NCBI GenBank assembly: GCA_033675265.1
Contig: JAUJYZ010000830.1
Span: 139,907-203,906, forward strand
Reading direction: 5' to 3'
From: Actinostola sp. cb2023
Taxonomy: Eukaryota > Cnidaria > Anthozoa > Actiniaria > Actinostolidae
Length of the DNA stretch: 64,000 nt
The notes below the pieces were generated by a model. It did no database searches, was not told where the DNA came from, and was given only the letters and a program-made list of their open reading frames with translations. The position numbers and the translations under genes were made by a program. Positions 61,740-64,000 of this stretch are shown here, piece by piece. Position 1 is the first letter of the stretch. The number at the start of each line of letters is the position of its first letter.

Positions 61740-61793
61740 TTTTCCGAGCTTTCGGGCTCTTGGCCCATCATCAGGGACGAAAGGAAATAATAG
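61740..61793 (-). ncRNA. Hammerhead-like core, Penelope-type repeat
   Basis: On the minus strand CTGATGA is followed by a GGGC-CAAGA-GCCC stem-loop and GAAA, the order of the hammerhead ribozyme core (CUGAUGA, stem II, GAAA). Such motifs occur in the terminal repeats of Penelope-like elements, and a Penelope fragment exists at 26185. A complete stem III/cleavage site is not evident, so activity is doubtful. Confidence 0.4.
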
Positions 61794-61799
61794 CGAATT

Positions 61800-62199
61800 T
61801 TCACATGGCGTGGAAAGCAAATATAAACAAAACAAAAACGTTGGCATAAGCGCGCGCTCACAATAGAATGCGCTCGAGCAAAATAACAAAATAACATCCT
61901 ACCCCGAGGCCTTGAAAGTTATTTTTTAAACTTCAGTTCAAAGGTCAAGTATGATGTCACCATGGTTACCATATTAACAAAAAATTAAACAAAACGTTAA
62001 TCTTAATGATGTGTCCTTAAACTGTAGTCTCTACAGTAAAACTAGATGATATTACAGCCGTTCTAATGAGCGTGGTCGTCTTGGACCCATGCCTTAATGC
62101 CCCATCTGAGTGGCTGCGAAGGAGACCAAATTGCATAAGTCGATTGAAAATCATGAATCATAGAAGCTATACGTATGGACAGAAAGGGTTTTTGATTCT
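61800..62199. other. Intergenic, nothing recognised
   Basis: May be further Penelope-derived sequence; no ORF supports this. Confidence 0.35.
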
Positions 62200-62290
62200 A
62201 CGATGCTATTGGAGAATTTCAATTTCCCAGAATTCTCTTTAGGTCGTAGCTTCCATGAATGTTGACCCGACAACGTTTTTATGCAATTAG
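62200..62290 (-). mobile_element. Fragment of the 10838-11110 MITE family
   Basis: AATTTCCCAGAATTC, then GTCGTAGCTT, then ACCCGACAACG and ATGCAATTA is the inverse of 10838-10910. One end only. Confidence 0.7.
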
Positions 62291-62442
62291 GTGTATTCGT
62301 TTTCTAACCAATGTACGAGTATTAAACTCACTCGACTGTATTCTGTAGACCTTTGGATATTCTTTAGGATTCCTCGCGCGAAAGTGATGTCAGGGAACAA
62401 AACACACTTGAGGGCAGGCGGACTGAATAATTTCACCAGCAT

Positions 62443-62446
62443 ATTA

Positions 62447-62497
<51 letters not shown>

Positions 62498-62702
62498 ATT
62501 ATATTATTATTATTATTATTATTATCTGATTAATTATTATTATTATTATGTATTATTATTGTTATTATTATTATTATTATTGTTTGTTTATTATTATTAT
62601 TATTGTTATTGTTATTGTTATGTTTATTATTATTATTAGTTATTGTTATTATTATTATTATTGTTGTTATTATTAGTGTTATTATTATTATTATTATTAT
62701 TA

Positions 62703-62736
<34 letters not shown>

Positions 62737-63050
62737 GTTATTGTTATTGTTTTATTTTATTATTATTATTGTTATTATTATTATTATTATTGTATTATCT
62801 ATTATTATTATTGTGTTATTATTATTATTATTGTTATTGTATATTGTTATTGTTATTGTGTTATTATTATTATTATTATTGGTATTGGTTATTATTATTA
62901 TTGTTATGTTATGTTATTGGTATTATTATTGGCATTATTGTTTGTTATTATTATTATGGCATTGGCATTATTATTGCATTATTGTTATTATTATTGTTGC
63001 ATTGGTTGTTGTTGGCATTATTATTAGTAGGCATTAGCATTGGCATTATT
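62443..63050 (+). repeat. (ATT)n microsatellite, interrupted
   Basis: About 600 bp of ATT repeats with GTT and other interruptions. Toward 62880 GGCATT words appear, grading into the next array. Confidence 0.95.
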
Positions 63051-63054
63051 GGCA

Positions 63055-64000
63055 TTAGTATTGGTGGCATTGGTGCATTGGCATTGGTATTGTATTGGCA
63101 TGGCATTGGTATTGGTATTGCTCCATTGGTATTGGTATTGGTATTGGCCTTGGTATTGGTATTGGCATTGGCATTGGCATTGGCAATTCGCATTGGCATG
63201 GCATTGGCATTGGCATTGGCATGGCATTGGCATTGGCATTTGGCATTGGCCTATTGGCATTGGCATTGGCATTGGCATTGGCATTGGCATTGGCATTGGC
63301 ATTGGCATTGGCATTGGCCATTTTGGCATTGGCATGGGCATTGGCATTGGCATTGGCATTGGCATTGGCATTCGCATTGGCATTGGCAATCGGCATTGGC
63401 ATTTGGCATTGGCATTGGCATTGGCATTGGCATTGGCATTGGCATTGGCATTGGCATTGGCATATGGCATTGGCATTGGCATGGCATTGGCATTGGCATT
63501 TTTTTTGGCATTGGCATTGGCATTCATGGCATTGGCATTGGCATTGGCATTGGCTATTGGCATTGGCATTGGCATTGGCATTGGCATTGGCATTGCCTGG
63601 CATTGGCATTGGCATTGGCATTGGCATTGGCATTGGCATTGGAATTGGCATGGCATTGGCATTGGCATTTGGCATTGGCATTGGATTGGCATTCGCATTG
63701 GCATTGCATTGGCATTGGCATTGGCATTGGCATTGGCAATGCATTGGCATTGGCATTGGCATTGGCATGGCATGGGCATTGGCATTGGCATTGGCATGGG
63801 CATTGGCATGGCATTGGCATTGGCATTGGGCATTGGCATTGGCATTGGCATTGGCCATTGCATTGGCATTGGCATTGGCATTGGCATTGGCATGGCATGG
63901 CATTGGCATTGGCATTTGGCATTGGCATTGGCATTGGCATTTGGCATTGGCATTGGCATTGGCATGGCATTGGCAGTGGCTTGGCATTGGCTTTGGCATG
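63055..64000 (+). repeat. (GGCATT)n hexamer array, continues past the window
   Basis: About 945 bp of GGCATT units with 1-2-base slips. The minus strand is stop-free in all three phases (Met-Pro, Asn-Ala and Gln-Cys dipeptides), so the predicted ORFs are artefacts. Confidence 0.96.

Noticed and set aside
62954..63999. ORFs up to 314 aa made of NANA, MPMP and QCQC dipeptides
   Set aside because: Translation of the (GGCATT)n array in all three phases.
1..64000. CRISPR array, operon or bacterial defence system
   Set aside because: The tandem repeats lack unique spacers, and the window is clearly a spliced eukaryotic genome.

Overview
This is a 64 kb piece of an animal nuclear genome. The evidence is spliced metazoan genes (a KANSL3/NSL3 orthologue and a matrix metalloproteinase), GT-AG introns, and dense nested DNA transposons, LINE, Ty3/Gypsy and Penelope-like remnants. 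There are no operons or bacterial signals. A marine invertebrate, perhaps a cnidarian, fits best; that taxonomic guess is inference.

Layout. 1-4.5 kb: repeats, including a 75-bp tandem array, a 21-bp array and a C30 tract beside G-runs. 4.5-20.8 kb (+): KANSL3 in 11 exons whose phases all agree; its introns hold about ten small TIR elements with TA duplications, some nested, and an array of tRNA-like units. The last coding exon has one frameshift. 20.86-21.95 kb: a minisatellite apparently derived from the 3' end of KANSL3 itself, abutting (21.95-22.2 kb, -) a relic of a Polinton/adintovirus-type packaging ATPase. 22.6-25.8 kb: a TTAA MITE and a 29-bp minisatellite. 26.2-28.0 kb: a Penelope-like GIY-YIG fragment split by a 1.5-kb TIR element.

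29.5-54.9 kb (+): four exons of a matrix metalloproteinase with signal peptide, cysteine switch, furin-like site, catalytic domain and start of a hemopexin domain. The catalytic Glu of the zinc motif is Leu, so it looks like a pseudo-protease. Intron 1 is almost wholly transposon: an outer TIR element encloses a Harbinger-like MITE, itself split by a 3.3-kb element (30650-33973) with 21-bp TIRs, a 6-bp duplication, ATCGAT-rich subterminal repeats and a PHD-like/SAP protein. Intron 2 holds a LINE (13-bp duplication) inside a Gypsy relic, then a Kozak/TATA-preceded ORF interrupted by a MITE. Intron 3 holds a 3.75-kb TIR element carrying a broken gene of an uncharacterised family, and a 1.17-kb element with a 9-bp duplication.

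55.0-60.9 kb: a complete Ty3/Gypsy element with 109/110-bp LTRs and a GTAT duplication, frameshifted in several places, in the MMP locus. 60.9-64 kb: a Penelope/hammerhead-like motif, then (CTTT)n, (ATT)n and a (GGCATT)n array that runs off the end.

The two host genes are unrelated in function: KANSL3 is a chromatin regulator (NSL histone acetyltransferase complex), the MMP a secreted matrix protein. Most of the novelty is in the mobile DNA and in the MMP active site. Many ORFs, including the conserved KANSL3 exon, carry single-base frameshifts, so residual assembly indels must be ruled out before calling them pseudogenes.
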